Origin: Flavobacterium sp. SH_e
GTDB taxonomy: Bacteria; Bacteroidota; Bacteroidia; Flavobacteriales; Flavobacteriaceae
Length of the DNA: 64,000 nt
Direction of reading: 5' to 3'
NCBI RefSeq assembly: GCF_025717045.1
Contig: NZ_JAOVZN010000002.1
Span: forward strand, 62,001 to 126,000
Shown here piece after piece: positions 1 to 7,902 of this stretch (within the stretch, counting starts at the first letter, position 1; each line of letters opens with the position of its first letter). The position numbers and the translations under genes are program-made. The notes below the pieces were generated by a model. That model was given only the letters and a program-made list of their open reading frames with translations. It had not been told where the DNA came from and made no database searches.

Positions 1-696
1 TACAAAGCTGTAATTGTACCTTTAAGATATGATTTTACAAAAACAGATAATCAATATCGCATGGCTACATTAAGCAAATCAAATTTATTAAAAGCAGGTT
101 TTGAAGCTTTTTATACAAATGAGCAACTTCCTGAAGGATATACAGATCGTTGTCAGGTTTTGTATATTGATGTAATTAAAGATAGTGCATTTTTGACAAC
201 TAAACTTATTGTGCAGTTCAAAGACTGTTTTGGACAGGTTGTTTATACATCTGAAGTTGGAAAAAGTAAAGAAAAAGATTATGAAGTAGCTTACAGAGAA
301 GCGTTAGATAATGCTTTTAAGTCAGTTTATGCTTTGCATTATAAATATAGTGGCAAAGAAGTAGCAACTTCAAGAACGCCAGTTGCTGCAAAAGCGGCTG
401 TTGCAACAAGTGCTGCAACTACTGTAGCTGCAACTCAAGCTGTTTCAGTTACTCCTTCTCCAGATTTAAAAGATCCAAACTTGTTATATGCACAGCCAAC
501 AGAATCTGGATATCAGTTAATCGATAAAACACCAAAAGTAGTTATGAAACTTTTCAAAACTTCTCAAAGTAATGTTTTCATCGCTTCAAAAGATAATGTT
601 CAAGGCTCTTTAATCTTAAAAGAAGATGGTCAATGGTATTTTGAATCTTATCAGAATGATAAATTAGTTTCAGAAAAAATTGTAGTTAAATTCTAA
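1..696 (+). CDS. hypothetical protein, 5' end cut by window edge
   Basis: The reading frame is open from base 1, twenty codons before the first ATG at 61, so the gene probably starts upstream of the window and 61 is an internal Met. About 231 codons are visible. The N-terminal part is a mixed, aromatic-rich fold. It is followed by an Ala/Thr/Val-rich low-complexity linker (about residues 100-125 counted from the ATG) and a C-terminal segment of roughly 75 residues with beta-strand character. I do not recognise the family. It converges on rarA, and a 10-bp hairpin lies just past its stop. Confidence 0.7.
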   Translation, partial: YKAVIVPLRYDFTKTDNQYRMATLSKSNLLKAGFEAFYTNEQLPEGYTDRCQVLYIDVIKDSAFLTTKLIVQFKDCFGQVVYTSEVGKSKEKDYEVAYREALDNAFKSVYALHYKYSGKEVATSRTPVAAKAAVATSAATTVAATQAVSVTPSPDLKDPNLLYAQPTESGYQLIDKTPKVVMKLFKTSQSNVFIASKDNVQGSLILKEDGQWYFESYQNDKLVSEKIVVKF

Positions 697-701
697 AGAC
701 A

Positions 702-725
702 AAATACGGTTTAATAACCGTATTT
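702..725. terminator. bidirectional hairpin terminator between converging genes
   Basis: A perfect 10-bp inverted repeat (702-711 with 716-725, loop TAAT) lies between the converging upstream hypothetical gene and rarA. It overlaps the last codons and stop of rarA (stop at 711-713). The A-rich and T-rich ends of the arms let it work in both directions, although the trailing T tracts are short. Confidence 0.6.
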
Positions 726-1988
726 ATCTTTCCAACGGTTCTTTAAAAATTCGCGATTGCTATTCTCTCGAGAATTGCTTCCCGGATTATAAAGAACCGT
801 TTCTTTTATAGCGTCTGGTAAGAATTCTTGTTCGGCAAAATTATTAGCATAATCATGCGAATATTTATATTCATCTCCATATCCTAATTCCTTCATTAAT
901 TTAGTTGGAGCATTTCGCAAATGAAGTGGAACAGGTAAGTCTCCAGTTTGTTTTACCAATTGCTGCGCATTACCAATTGCCATATAAGAAGCATTGCTTT
1001 TTGGCGATGTAGCCAAATAAATTGCACATTGACTTAAAATGATACGGCTTTCTGGATATCCGATCGTAGTAACAGCTTGAAATGTGTTATTTGCCATTAT
1101 AAAAGCTGTCGGATTAGCATTTCCAATATCTTCACTTGACAAAATAAGCATTCTTCTGGCAATAAATTTCACATCTTCACCTCCTTCAATCATTCTTGCC
1201 AGCCAATAAACCGCACCGTTGGGATCGCTGCCACGAATTGATTTTATAAATGCCGAAATAATATCATAATGCTGTTCGCCGGTTTTATCATACAAGACAG
1301 TGTTTTGCTGTACTAGCTCCAAAACACGATCGTTCGTTATAGTGATTTCGTCACCCGAAGAAGCATTAATGACAAGTTCGAAAACATTAAGCAGTTTTCT
1401 ACCATCACCACCCGAAATACGTAGCAAAGCTTCAGTTTCTTTAAGATTTATCTTTTTTGTCAATAAATAGGCATCAGTTTTCATTGCGCGTTCTAAAAGG
1501 GCCTCTAAATCGGCTTTTGTAAAAGCGTTTAAGATATAAACTTGACAACGTGACAATAATGCAGGAATAACCTCGAAACTCGGATTTTCTGTCGTAGCAC
1601 CAACCAAGGTAATCCATCCTTTTTCTACAGCAGCCAAAAGTGAGTCCTGTTGTGATTTACTAAATCTATGTATCTCGTCAATAAATAGAATAGGATTTTT
1701 GGCGGTAAAAAGTCCACCACTTTGTTTTGCTTTATCGATAACATCGCGAATATCTTTCACTCCAGAATTGATGGCACTTAATATATAAAAAGGTCTTTTT
1801 GATTCTTGGGCAATGATTTGTGCCAATGTTGTTTTTCCGGTGCCAGGAGGTCCCCAAAAGATCAACGAAGGAATTATTCCTTTTGAAATTTGTTGTGTTA
1901 ACGAACCGTTTGGTCCAACCAAATGCTGCTGGCTGATATAATCTTCTAATTTTTGCGGACGAATGCGCTCTGCTAATGGTGCTTCCAT
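711..1988 (-). CDS. rarA: replication-associated recombination protein A (AAA+ ATPase)
   Basis: RarA (MgsA) is a clamp-loader-like AAA+ ATPase that acts at stalled replication forks. The 425-residue protein has a Walker A GPPGTGKTT at about residues 46-54, a Walker B LFIDEIH at 101-107, a sensor-1-type GATTENP at 130-136 and an arginine-finger-like LLSRC at 144-148. The C-terminal half matches the MgsA tetramerisation region (GGEDVKFIARRM). Length is normal for the family. It is transcribed alone on the minus strand. A TAATTTTG promoter box ends only four bases before the ATG, so the mRNA may be leaderless. Confidence 0.95.
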   Translation of the reverse strand: MEAPLAERIRPQKLEDYISQQHLVGPNGSLTQQISKGIIPSLIFWGPPGTGKTTLAQIIAQESKRPFYILSAINSGVKDIRDVIDKAKQSGGLFTAKNPILFIDEIHRFSKSQQDSLLAAVEKGWITLVGATTENPSFEVIPALLSRCQVYILNAFTKADLEALLERAMKTDAYLLTKKINLKETEALLRISGGDGRKLLNVFELVINASSGDEITITNDRVLELVQQNTVLYDKTGEQHYDIISAFIKSIRGSDPNGAVYWLARMIEGGEDVKFIARRMLILSSEDIGNANPTAFIMANNTFQAVTTIGYPESRIILSQCAIYLATSPKSNASYMAIGNAQQLVKQTGDLPVPLHLRNAPTKLMKELGYGDEYKYSHDYANNFAEQEFLPDAIKETVLYNPGSNSRENSNREFLKNRWKDKYGY

Positions 1989-1992
1989 TTTA

Positions 1993-2000
1993 CAAAATTA
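1993..2000 (-). promoter_or_regulatory. -7 promoter box of rarA
   Basis: On the minus strand the bases read TAATTTTG, matching the Bacteroidota -7 consensus TAnnTTTG. It ends four bases before the rarA ATG. No clear TTG -33 box is visible at the usual distance, so this is a single-box call. Confidence 0.4.
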
Positions 2001-2113
2001 CTATTTTAAGATTTAAATTTAATTTATTGAAAGTTAAAACAGCTTGCATATTGAAGGATTGTTCTAATTTGAGACAATTTAATGTTTTCTGATATGACAA
2101 ATTATCAGTAAAA

Positions 2114-2121
2114 TATTTTTG
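2114..2121 (+). promoter_or_regulatory. -7 promoter box of the rhomboid gene
   Basis: TATTTTTG matches the TAnnTTTG consensus, about 40 bases before the chosen start. No convincing TTG -33 box was found. Confidence 0.35.
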
Positions 2122-2162
2122 GATAGTTTTTTGAGTTCTCCTAAATGTTATTTTGTAAAAAT

Positions 2163-2921
2163 ATGGGCGATAGTAATTTTAAGTTTTCAAATTCGGTTAT
2201 AGGACTTCCATTGTTTTTTGTCCTTTTTTTATGGATTGTCTATTGGCTACAGATCCGTTTTGATTTTGATTTTTACCGTTACGGAATTTATCCAAGAGAT
2301 TTTCTATGCTTGCAAGGTGTTTTATTCAGCCCGTTCATTCATGAAAATTTAGATCATTTATACAATAATAGTATTCCATTATTAATCCTGTTGGCAGCGA
2401 TGCAATATTTTTATCCAAAACAAACATTTGGCGTTATTGTATACGGAATAATATTTTCAGGATTAATTACTTGGTTAGTTGGAAGAGAGAATTTTCATAT
2501 CGGCGCTAGCGGATTAATTTATGTTTTGGTAAGTTTCATTTTCTTTAAAGGAATTCAAACCAAATATTACAGATTGGTGGCTTTATCTTTGACTGTAATT
2601 TTGCTTTATGGTGGAATGATATGGTATGTTTTTCCAGATGTTGATCAATCTATTTCTTGGGAAGGGCATTTAGCAGGTCTTATTACGGGTTTTGTTCTTA
2701 CATTGTTTTATAAAGCACCCGAATATGCAAAACCAATTGTTTACGATTGGCAGCGACCAGATTTTGATCCAAGCAATGATCCTTTTATGAAGCATTTTGA
2801 TGAAAATGGAGATTTTATAAATATATCTAATGAAGAGGAGGAACAAATGGATTATTTCTCTTCAAGCCATCGAGTAAATTATATTATTACTAAGACTACA
2901 GAATCAGATAGTGAAAACTAA
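2163..2921 (+). CDS. rhomboid family intramembrane serine protease
   Basis: Rhomboids cleave transmembrane substrates inside the bilayer. Several hydrophobic segments are present, with the catalytic serine in GASG (about residue 116 from this start), the catalytic histidine in WEGHLAG about 53 residues later, and the family's HENLDHLYNN histidine/asparagine motif upstream of them. I chose the ATG at 2163, which follows an A-rich stretch. An in-frame ATG at 2145 would add six residues. The C-terminal tail of about 60 residues is acidic and cytoplasmic in character. The substrate is unknown. Confidence 0.88.
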   Translation: MGDSNFKFSNSVIGLPLFFVLFLWIVYWLQIRFDFDFYRYGIYPRDFLCLQGVLFSPFIHENLDHLYNNSIPLLILLAAMQYFYPKQTFGVIVYGIIFSGLITWLVGRENFHIGASGLIYVLVSFIFFKGIQTKYYRLVALSLTVILLYGGMIWYVFPDVDQSISWEGHLAGLITGFVLTLFYKAPEYAKPIVYDWQRPDFDPSNDPFMKHFDENGDFINISNEEEEQMDYFSSSHRVNYIITKTTESDSEN

Positions 2922-2948
2922 AACAGCGATTTCTTTAGAGAAAAAGAG

Positions 2949-2971
2949 TAAATTTGTTAGTGTAACAAATT
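2949..2971 (+). promoter_or_regulatory. -7 box overlapped by a 9-bp palindrome
   Basis: TAAATTTG (2949-2956) matches the TAnnTTTG consensus. It is overlapped by a perfect inverted repeat AATTTGTTA-gtg-TAACAAATT (2951-2971), which looks like an operator half-site pair or an mRNA-start hairpin. The ATG of the downstream secreted protein is 14 bases further on. Confidence 0.45.
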
Positions 2972-2984
2972 AATTTTTAGCATT

Positions 2985-3491
2985 ATGGAGAAAATAAAAC
3001 TTTTAGTTTTGTTCTTGTGTTTTATTTTTAATACAAAAGGTATTGCGCAATGTGAAATCAAAAATAGGGTACAGGCAGATGGAAGTATGATATATTACTT
3101 TGAGCCTACTGTATTTTATACAACAAAATCAAAATCGCTTAAAATTAATATTGTTACTGACAAAGAGAATTATTTTGTTGCATTACAGCCAACTCCGTTT
3201 CCCGAAAAGAAAGTTGGAAAAAAAATCAAAGACGATTTAATAATCCATCTCGCAGATAATAAAACCTATAAATTAGTACATTACGACACACAATATAGAC
3301 GTAATGATTCTATTATGCAGGTTCTTTATTTGATAGATAATAAAGATCTTGATGCGTTTTCAAATTATGAAGCGGTTAGTGCAGAAATTAATATGCAGGG
3401 CACAGAATTTATGAGAAGCTATAATTTTAAGCTTCATAAAAATGCTATAATCGAGCAGCTTAAATGCTTTTTAAAGAAAGAAGAAGATTAA
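2985..3491 (+). CDS. secreted hypothetical protein
   Basis: The 168-residue product starts with a signal peptide: Lys residues, a hydrophobic core, and a probable cleavage after the Ala-Gln at residues 21-22, a typical flavobacterial signal peptidase I site. The mature part is mixed alpha/beta with many Lys and Tyr residues and no catalytic motif I recognise. It probably acts in the periplasm or on the surface. It converges on the DUF2490 gene with only one base between the stops. A palindromic promoter region lies directly upstream. Confidence 0.75.
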   Translation: MEKIKLLVLFLCFIFNTKGIAQCEIKNRVQADGSMIYYFEPTVFYTTKSKSLKINIVTDKENYFVALQPTPFPEKKVGKKIKDDLIIHLADNKTYKLVHYDTQYRRNDSIMQVLYLIDNKDLDAFSNYEAVSAEINMQGTEFMRSYNFKLHKNAIIEQLKCFLKKEED

Positions 3492-3492
3492 A

Positions 3493-4296
3493 CTATTCTT
3501 CGTCTTTTGCTTCAGGATGTTTTTTGGCTTCGATTTTCTTTTTAAGGTTTCGAATTAGGTTATTGAAAGTTACGGTAAGCGAGGCAGCATTAGTTGTTTG
3601 ATTTCCATTGTTACGTGGAAGATATTCGTTACAATAGGTTAATTCAACCTGAAGGTCATCTGAAAATAAATAACCAGCTCCAATATTTAAACGATTCCGA
3701 TCAAAGAAACTTTCACCCGTGACTTTTGTTCCAGATTTGAAATAAAGCTCATCTGAAGCAATTGCATATACAACGCCACTTCTTAATATTTTACTATTGA
3801 TAGGTTGTATATATTTAATTTGCTGGCGATATCGAAAAACGTTTTCATAATCATCATCTTGATTTCTCATATGGCGGAATTCAGTACGCATTCTTGTGCT
3901 TAGAGTATATCCTGTTTTATGAAAATAGTATATGCCTTGAAGGGCAAAACGTGTTTCGGGAGATTCAAACTGACCTATTTCGGGTACATCTCTATTATTA
4001 AAATAAGCAATAAAAGCAGAGAATTTCCATCTTGGAGAAAAGTAGTAATGTCCCCATCCTCTTATAGATCTCTGTATAGTATTTTCGAATAAGTTTGGCG
4101 AAGATTCGGTACTGCTGTAAGCTGAGGCAAAATCTATTTCAGTGGCCCATTTTTTACTCAAGGTCTGGTTAAACTGAATTTCATTCCAAAACTGATTATA
4201 TGTAGTATTTTGTCCGTAGCTGTTTGCAATTAATAAAATTACAAACAGGCATCGGAAAAGTATAATTTTTAGTTTTGAATTAGATTTTGAAAGCAT
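3493..4296 (-). CDS. DUF2490 domain-containing outer-membrane-like protein
   Basis: The 267-residue protein has a signal peptide of about 28 residues ending near SYGQ. Aromatic-rich alternating strands follow (the NQFWNEIQFNQ start and the WKFSAFIAYFNNR segment are characteristic of DUF2490). Such proteins are predicted small beta-barrels of unknown function. The C-terminus is a charged Lys/Glu tail, unusual for a barrel that should end in an aromatic residue. It is the last gene before a strand switch. Confidence 0.75.
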   Translation of the reverse strand: MLSKSNSKLKIILFRCLFVILLIANSYGQNTTYNQFWNEIQFNQTLSKKWATEIDFASAYSSTESSPNLFENTIQRSIRGWGHYYFSPRWKFSAFIAYFNNRDVPEIGQFESPETRFALQGIYYFHKTGYTLSTRMRTEFRHMRNQDDDYENVFRYRQQIKYIQPINSKILRSGVVYAIASDELYFKSGTKVTGESFFDRNRLNIGAGYLFSDDLQVELTYCNEYLPRNNGNQTTNAASLTVTFNNLIRNLKKKIEAKKHPEAKDEE

Positions 4297-4344
4297 TAAT
4301 TAAAGGTATTTAATTATTCATTCGCATCTGAAATCTGAATTTTT

Positions 4345-5079
4345 TTAGCTTCTTTGTCGAACAGCTTCATACAGAAAAGCGCCGCAGGCAACCGAAACGT
4401 TTAATGATCCAATTGTACCAAACATTGGCAGCTTAGCTTTTTCATCTACTATTTTTAAAACTGAAGGATTGATTCCTCGATCTTCAGAACCCATAATAAT
4501 CGCTACTGGTTCTGATAATGATACATCATATATGTTTTGGTCTGTTTTTTCAGTTGCAGCTACTGTTTTAATCCCAGAGCCTTGTAAATAGAAAATAGCA
4601 TCTTTGATGTGTTCAACTTTGGAGATAGGGACATTAAAAACAGCTCCAGCCGAAGTTTTAACCGTGTCTCCATTCACAGGTGCTGAACCTGCTTTTTGTA
4701 TGATGATTCCATTTACACCTGTACATTCTGCGGTTCTAATAATAGCACCAAAATTTCTTGCGTCAGAGATTTGATCTAATATTAAGAAAAGAGGTTTTTT
4801 GCCAGACTCGATTGTTGATTCAACAAGATGTTCTAAATCAATGAAGCCAATAGGAGAGATAGTTGCTACAGCTCCTTGGTGATTATTTGGAGTAAGACGA
4901 TTTAGTTTTTCAACAGGAACATAAGAGAAGTTAACGTTTGCGCGTTTCATTACCTTCATTAAGTCTTTCATAAGTTCACCAGAAATATCTTTCTGGATGA
5001 ATACTTTGTCTACTTCTTTTCCTGCCTGAATTGCTTCTATGATGGCTCTAATGCCAAATATTTGATGTTCTTTTTCCAT
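4345..5079 (-). CDS. rlmB: 23S rRNA (guanosine-2'-O)-methyltransferase, TrmH/SPOUT family
   Basis: This SPOUT enzyme 2'-O-methylates a guanosine in domain V of 23S rRNA using S-adenosylmethionine. The N-terminal substrate-binding domain is followed by the SPOUT motifs DARNFGAIIRTAE, IIMGSEDRGI and the knot-closing GSLNVSVACG. I chose the ATG at 5079 (244 residues). A 13-codon longer frame from 5118 would run through the hairpin terminator of the upstream operon, and a TATATTTG promoter box sits between the two starts. The site specificity is inferred from the family. Confidence 0.88.
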   Translation of the reverse strand: MEKEHQIFGIRAIIEAIQAGKEVDKVFIQKDISGELMKDLMKVMKRANVNFSYVPVEKLNRLTPNNHQGAVATISPIGFIDLEHLVESTIESGKKPLFLILDQISDARNFGAIIRTAECTGVNGIIIQKAGSAPVNGDTVKTSAGAVFNVPISKVEHIKDAIFYLQGSGIKTVAATEKTDQNIYDVSLSEPVAIIMGSEDRGINPSVLKIVDEKAKLPMFGTIGSLNVSVACGAFLYEAVRQRS

Positions 5080-5083
5080 TGGA

Positions 5084-5091
5084 CAAATATA
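5084..5091 (-). promoter_or_regulatory. -7 promoter box of rlmB
   Basis: The minus strand reads TATATTTG, matching TAnnTTTG, and ends four bases before the rlmB ATG. The mRNA would then start at or next to the start codon. No clear -33 box was seen. Confidence 0.45.
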
Positions 5092-5107
5092 GGTAATATG
5101 TTTATAT

Positions 5108-5139
5108 AAAAAAACCACCCCAAATGAATGGGGTGGTTT
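5108..5139 (-). terminator. rho-independent terminator of the first SusCD operon
   Basis: A 10-bp stem (5112-5121 with 5130-5139, AAACCACCCC paired with its complement, 8-base loop) is followed on the minus strand by a T-rich run. It lies 25 bases past the last gene of the operon and separates it from rlmB. Confidence 0.85.
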
Positions 5140-5163
5140 AAATAATAATTCTTTATAGAAATA

Positions 5164-5697
5164 TTAATGTTCGTCTTCTATGAAACCAGTTCTTCTATAA
5201 CCTTTAATTTCATAAATAGTTCCTGGATCATCTGAAAATTCAGCTTTAAAAGAGATACCGTCAACAGTATGGCCTCCAGTAGTTGTAGCTCCTTTTGGAG
5301 TGACTTTCCCTTCTGTAATGTTTACATTAACGTCATATGTTTCGATAACATCTTCTGTGTCAGGATCATCGTCAACTACGCTACTTGCTAAATTACTTCC
5401 TGCGAATGATGATGAACTTAAGGTAATTGGCGTTTTAACTTTAAAATTCCAAATATGACCTTCATCATCAAGCCAAATTTCTTTTCCATCATTTGCTGAT
5501 GTATTGTAAGTAGAAATAAGAGCATAATCTGCTACCACTGTTCCATTAACTAATGTTTGGACATACCATTCTCCAGACATTGATTCAGTTGATGTTCCTC
5601 CTGGATCAGTGTCTCCAACTTCGTCACAAGCTACAAATGACGTAAGTACAAGCATTGCTGCAAGTACACGTGTTATGTTTAGTTTTATATTTTTCAT
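5164..5697 (-). CDS. lipid-binding-type lipoprotein of a SusCD operon
   Basis: The 177-residue protein has a lipoprotein signal (lipobox FVAC at about residues 21-24), followed by acidic residues that suit the Bacteroidota surface-export signal. The remainder (GEWYVQTLVNG start, YDVNVNITEGKV and a C-terminal EIKGYRRTGF) resembles the lipid-binding putative hydrolase family (Lipid_bd) often found last in SusCD operons. It is the fourth and last gene of the operon, 10 bases after the Ig-like lipoprotein, and is followed by a terminator. It may help bind ligand at the surface. No catalytic residues are evident. Confidence 0.75.
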   Translation of the reverse strand: MKNIKLNITRVLAAMLVLTSFVACDEVGDTDPGGTSTESMSGEWYVQTLVNGTVVADYALISTYNTSANDGKEIWLDDEGHIWNFKVKTPITLSSSSFAGSNLASSVVDDDPDTEDVIETYDVNVNITEGKVTPKGATTTGGHTVDGISFKAEFSDDPGTIYEIKGYRRTGFIEDEH

Positions 5698-5707
5698 TTT
5701 CTATAAT

Positions 5708-6442
5708 TTAAATTTGAACTTTTTTCAGTACTACGTCAAAAGTGTAACCTGAAGACCATACTGTAGAGAATTTTACTGTTTGAGCAGCTGGGTCAGCAGT
5801 TAAACCTGACATAACGCAACCACCTCCGAAAGTACCAACTGTAAAAGTACTGATTGTATAATTGTTGTTTGGAATGCTGTTAGCAGTAACAATTACCGGA
5901 CGTGCTAAATAACCGTCACCGTAATTTCTACCAACTGCGTAGTAAAGACCAATACCATCAGAAATTTCGTAAGTACCATTAGCGTTTTGCCAAATTTGTA
6001 CATATTTCATGTTAGTGTATTGAGCAGTTAGAGAACCATTTCTAGTTGTAGTTGCTGTGTAAAGACCAGAAATACTATTAACTAAATCTCCATCGTCTAC
6101 TACGTTTACAGTTCTAACAATTGTACCAGAAAAACCATCTTTGTTACTAGCAGAATAAGTAATTCTGTAAGTATCAGCAACATTAGTGTCTAATGTTTTT
6201 CCTCCTCTATAAGCTCCAACTACAGTTGAAGTAGCTGTGATTGGAGTAGTTCCTTCCAATGCAACTACACCAGGATCAGTAAAAGGTTCACCTTTTTTGA
6301 TGTTTATTACATCTGAGCCATTAAGTTCAAGGGTTGGGTAAACAGTAACTCTTGATACTCCACCAGTTGAGTCGGCATCACAAGAAGTAAGTAGCAAAGC
6401 GCTAACTACTACTGTCATTATGTTTAAAAATATCTTTTTCAT
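5708..6442 (-). CDS. Ig-like (DUF5011-type) surface lipoprotein of a SusCD operon
   Basis: The 244-residue lipoprotein has lipobox LTSC at about residues 18-21. An N-terminal Ig-like domain of the DUF5011/BT_2262 type follows (about residues 35-115, with the IKKGEPFTDPGV motif and a closing TVNVVD). The C-terminal domain of about 125 residues is rich in aromatic and Gly residues and may be a ligand-binding module. It is the third gene of the operon, 13 bases downstream of susD. By position it is likely a surface glycan-binding-type accessory protein, but the ligand is unknown. Confidence 0.78.
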   Translation of the reverse strand: MKKIFLNIMTVVVSALLLTSCDADSTGGVSRVTVYPTLELNGSDVINIKKGEPFTDPGVVALEGTTPITATSTVVGAYRGGKTLDTNVADTYRITYSASNKDGFSGTIVRTVNVVDDGDLVNSISGLYTATTTRNGSLTAQYTNMKYVQIWQNANGTYEISDGIGLYYAVGRNYGDGYLARPVIVTANSIPNNNYTISTFTVGTFGGGCVMSGLTADPAAQTVKFSTVWSSGYTFDVVLKKVQI

Positions 6443-6455
6443 TGTTTATTTTTTA

Positions 6456-7886
6456 TTAGTTAGCATCCCACCAAACTGGCTCAGTAATAGCTTTTAAAGC
6501 TGGAGCATTTGGATTTCTTGATTTTACGTTGTTAGGTAAAACAACTCTTTTTGGGAATTTACCTCCTGTAACATTCTCTACAGATACAGAGAATTGACCA
6601 GGAATATAAGACTCGCTTGATTGTGCTACAGTAGATACTTTAGGGTATCCTGTTCTGCTTTGCTCGAAGAATGATTCGTAACCGTTTCCAGGGAAACTAG
6701 CGATCCATTTTTGAGTAATAACAGCTTCAACTTGAGCAGCAGTTCCTGTTGCAGGGAATTCATAAGCTCCACCAGCAGCTAATAAAGCAGCAGCAGTTGT
6801 TCCGCCCCATCTTGTAATAGAAGCAGTAACACCAGCATCATATTTAGCTTTTGCACCAGTTCCACCATAGTATCTTGAAAGAGCTTCAGCTTGTAAGAAA
6901 TAGCTCTCTTCTTTGCTAATGAAAAATACTGGAGTTGTTGGGCTTAATGTTACTAATGAAAGTCCAGTCGCAGTGTTTTCAAAATCACCTTGGTTATTTG
7001 GATTTCCAGCTCCGTAATATTTACCTAAACGTGGGTCAGCATTATCTTGTAAGTAAGAGTATAAAGTTTTACTTGCTCTAAGGTTAAGAGTAGTATTTAA
7101 CTGTCTTCTGTCAGACTCATATAAAGGGTTACTTCTATCAGCAGCATCTTCAAATTGAGTCATAGCAGCATCAACATCTAAGAATGCAGCACCTGAGTTA
7201 ATTAAAGTTGTAATTCCAGATTGAGCTAAAGAAGGATCAACTTCAGTTAATCTCAAGTGTAATTTTAATAACAAAGTGTTAGCATATTTTGTCCAGCTTG
7301 TCATGTTCCCAGCGAAAATAAAATCGTCAGCAGCAGGAGCATCACCTTTAGAAGCGCTTAAGTCTTTAGATAAAGCTAATTTCAAATCAGCAATCATTAA
7401 GTCATAAACTTCTTTTTGAGTGTTGAATTTAGGCTGTAAAATGTTTACATTGTTAGCTTCAGTGTAAGGAATTGCATCATACAAATCTGTTAAAACTTGA
7501 GATCCTTGAACTTCAAGTGTAGTTGCAATTAAGTAATAATTCCAGTTTCCTTCAGCTAGTGCTTGCGCTTTTACAACTCTAATGTCGTTTAAAGCATCAT
7601 ACATTGCTGTATAACCTGCTTGGTAATCGTTTGTTCCAATACTGTATGAATCAACGTCTTTGTATTGATTTGAAGTATTGTTTTGTGTCCAAAATTGTGA
7701 CCAAAATCCACCGATAATGGCGTAGTATGATCCTTGAGCACCAGCTAGACCTGCAATACCAGCAGGAAGAATGGTACTGTTTGCTTGTCCAGGAGGCAAT
7801 GCATCTGGATCTCTATTAATGTCAAATGTTTCATCACATGACACTAATAAGAAAAGAGCTGTAATTAATGTTACTATCTTTTTCAT
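6456..7886 (-). CDS. SusD/RagB-like nutrient-binding lipoprotein
   Basis: SusD-like lipoproteins form the lid over the SusC channel on the cell surface. The 476-residue protein has lipobox LVSC followed by DET, a typical surface-export context. It has TPR-like helical stretches, including YLIATTLEVQGSQVLTDLYD near residues 120-140 and SYFLQAEALSRYYG further on. These fit the SusD-like_2 subfamily. It lies 16 bases after susC in the same operon. The substrate cannot be told; no degradative enzyme is nearby. Confidence 0.92.
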   Translation of the reverse strand: MKKIVTLITALFLLVSCDETFDINRDPDALPPGQANSTILPAGIAGLAGAQGSYYAIIGGFWSQFWTQNNTSNQYKDVDSYSIGTNDYQAGYTAMYDALNDIRVVKAQALAEGNWNYYLIATTLEVQGSQVLTDLYDAIPYTEANNVNILQPKFNTQKEVYDLMIADLKLALSKDLSASKGDAPAADDFIFAGNMTSWTKYANTLLLKLHLRLTEVDPSLAQSGITTLINSGAAFLDVDAAMTQFEDAADRSNPLYESDRRQLNTTLNLRASKTLYSYLQDNADPRLGKYYGAGNPNNQGDFENTATGLSLVTLSPTTPVFFISKEESYFLQAEALSRYYGGTGAKAKYDAGVTASITRWGGTTAAALLAAGGAYEFPATGTAAQVEAVITQKWIASFPGNGYESFFEQSRTGYPKVSTVAQSSESYIPGQFSVSVENVTGGKFPKRVVLPNNVKSRNPNAPALKAITEPVWWDAN

Positions 7887-7902
7887 TTTTTCTATATTTT
7901 TT

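Noticed and set aside
5080..5118. Longer start for rlmB
   Set aside because: It would include a promoter box and half of the previous operon's terminator.
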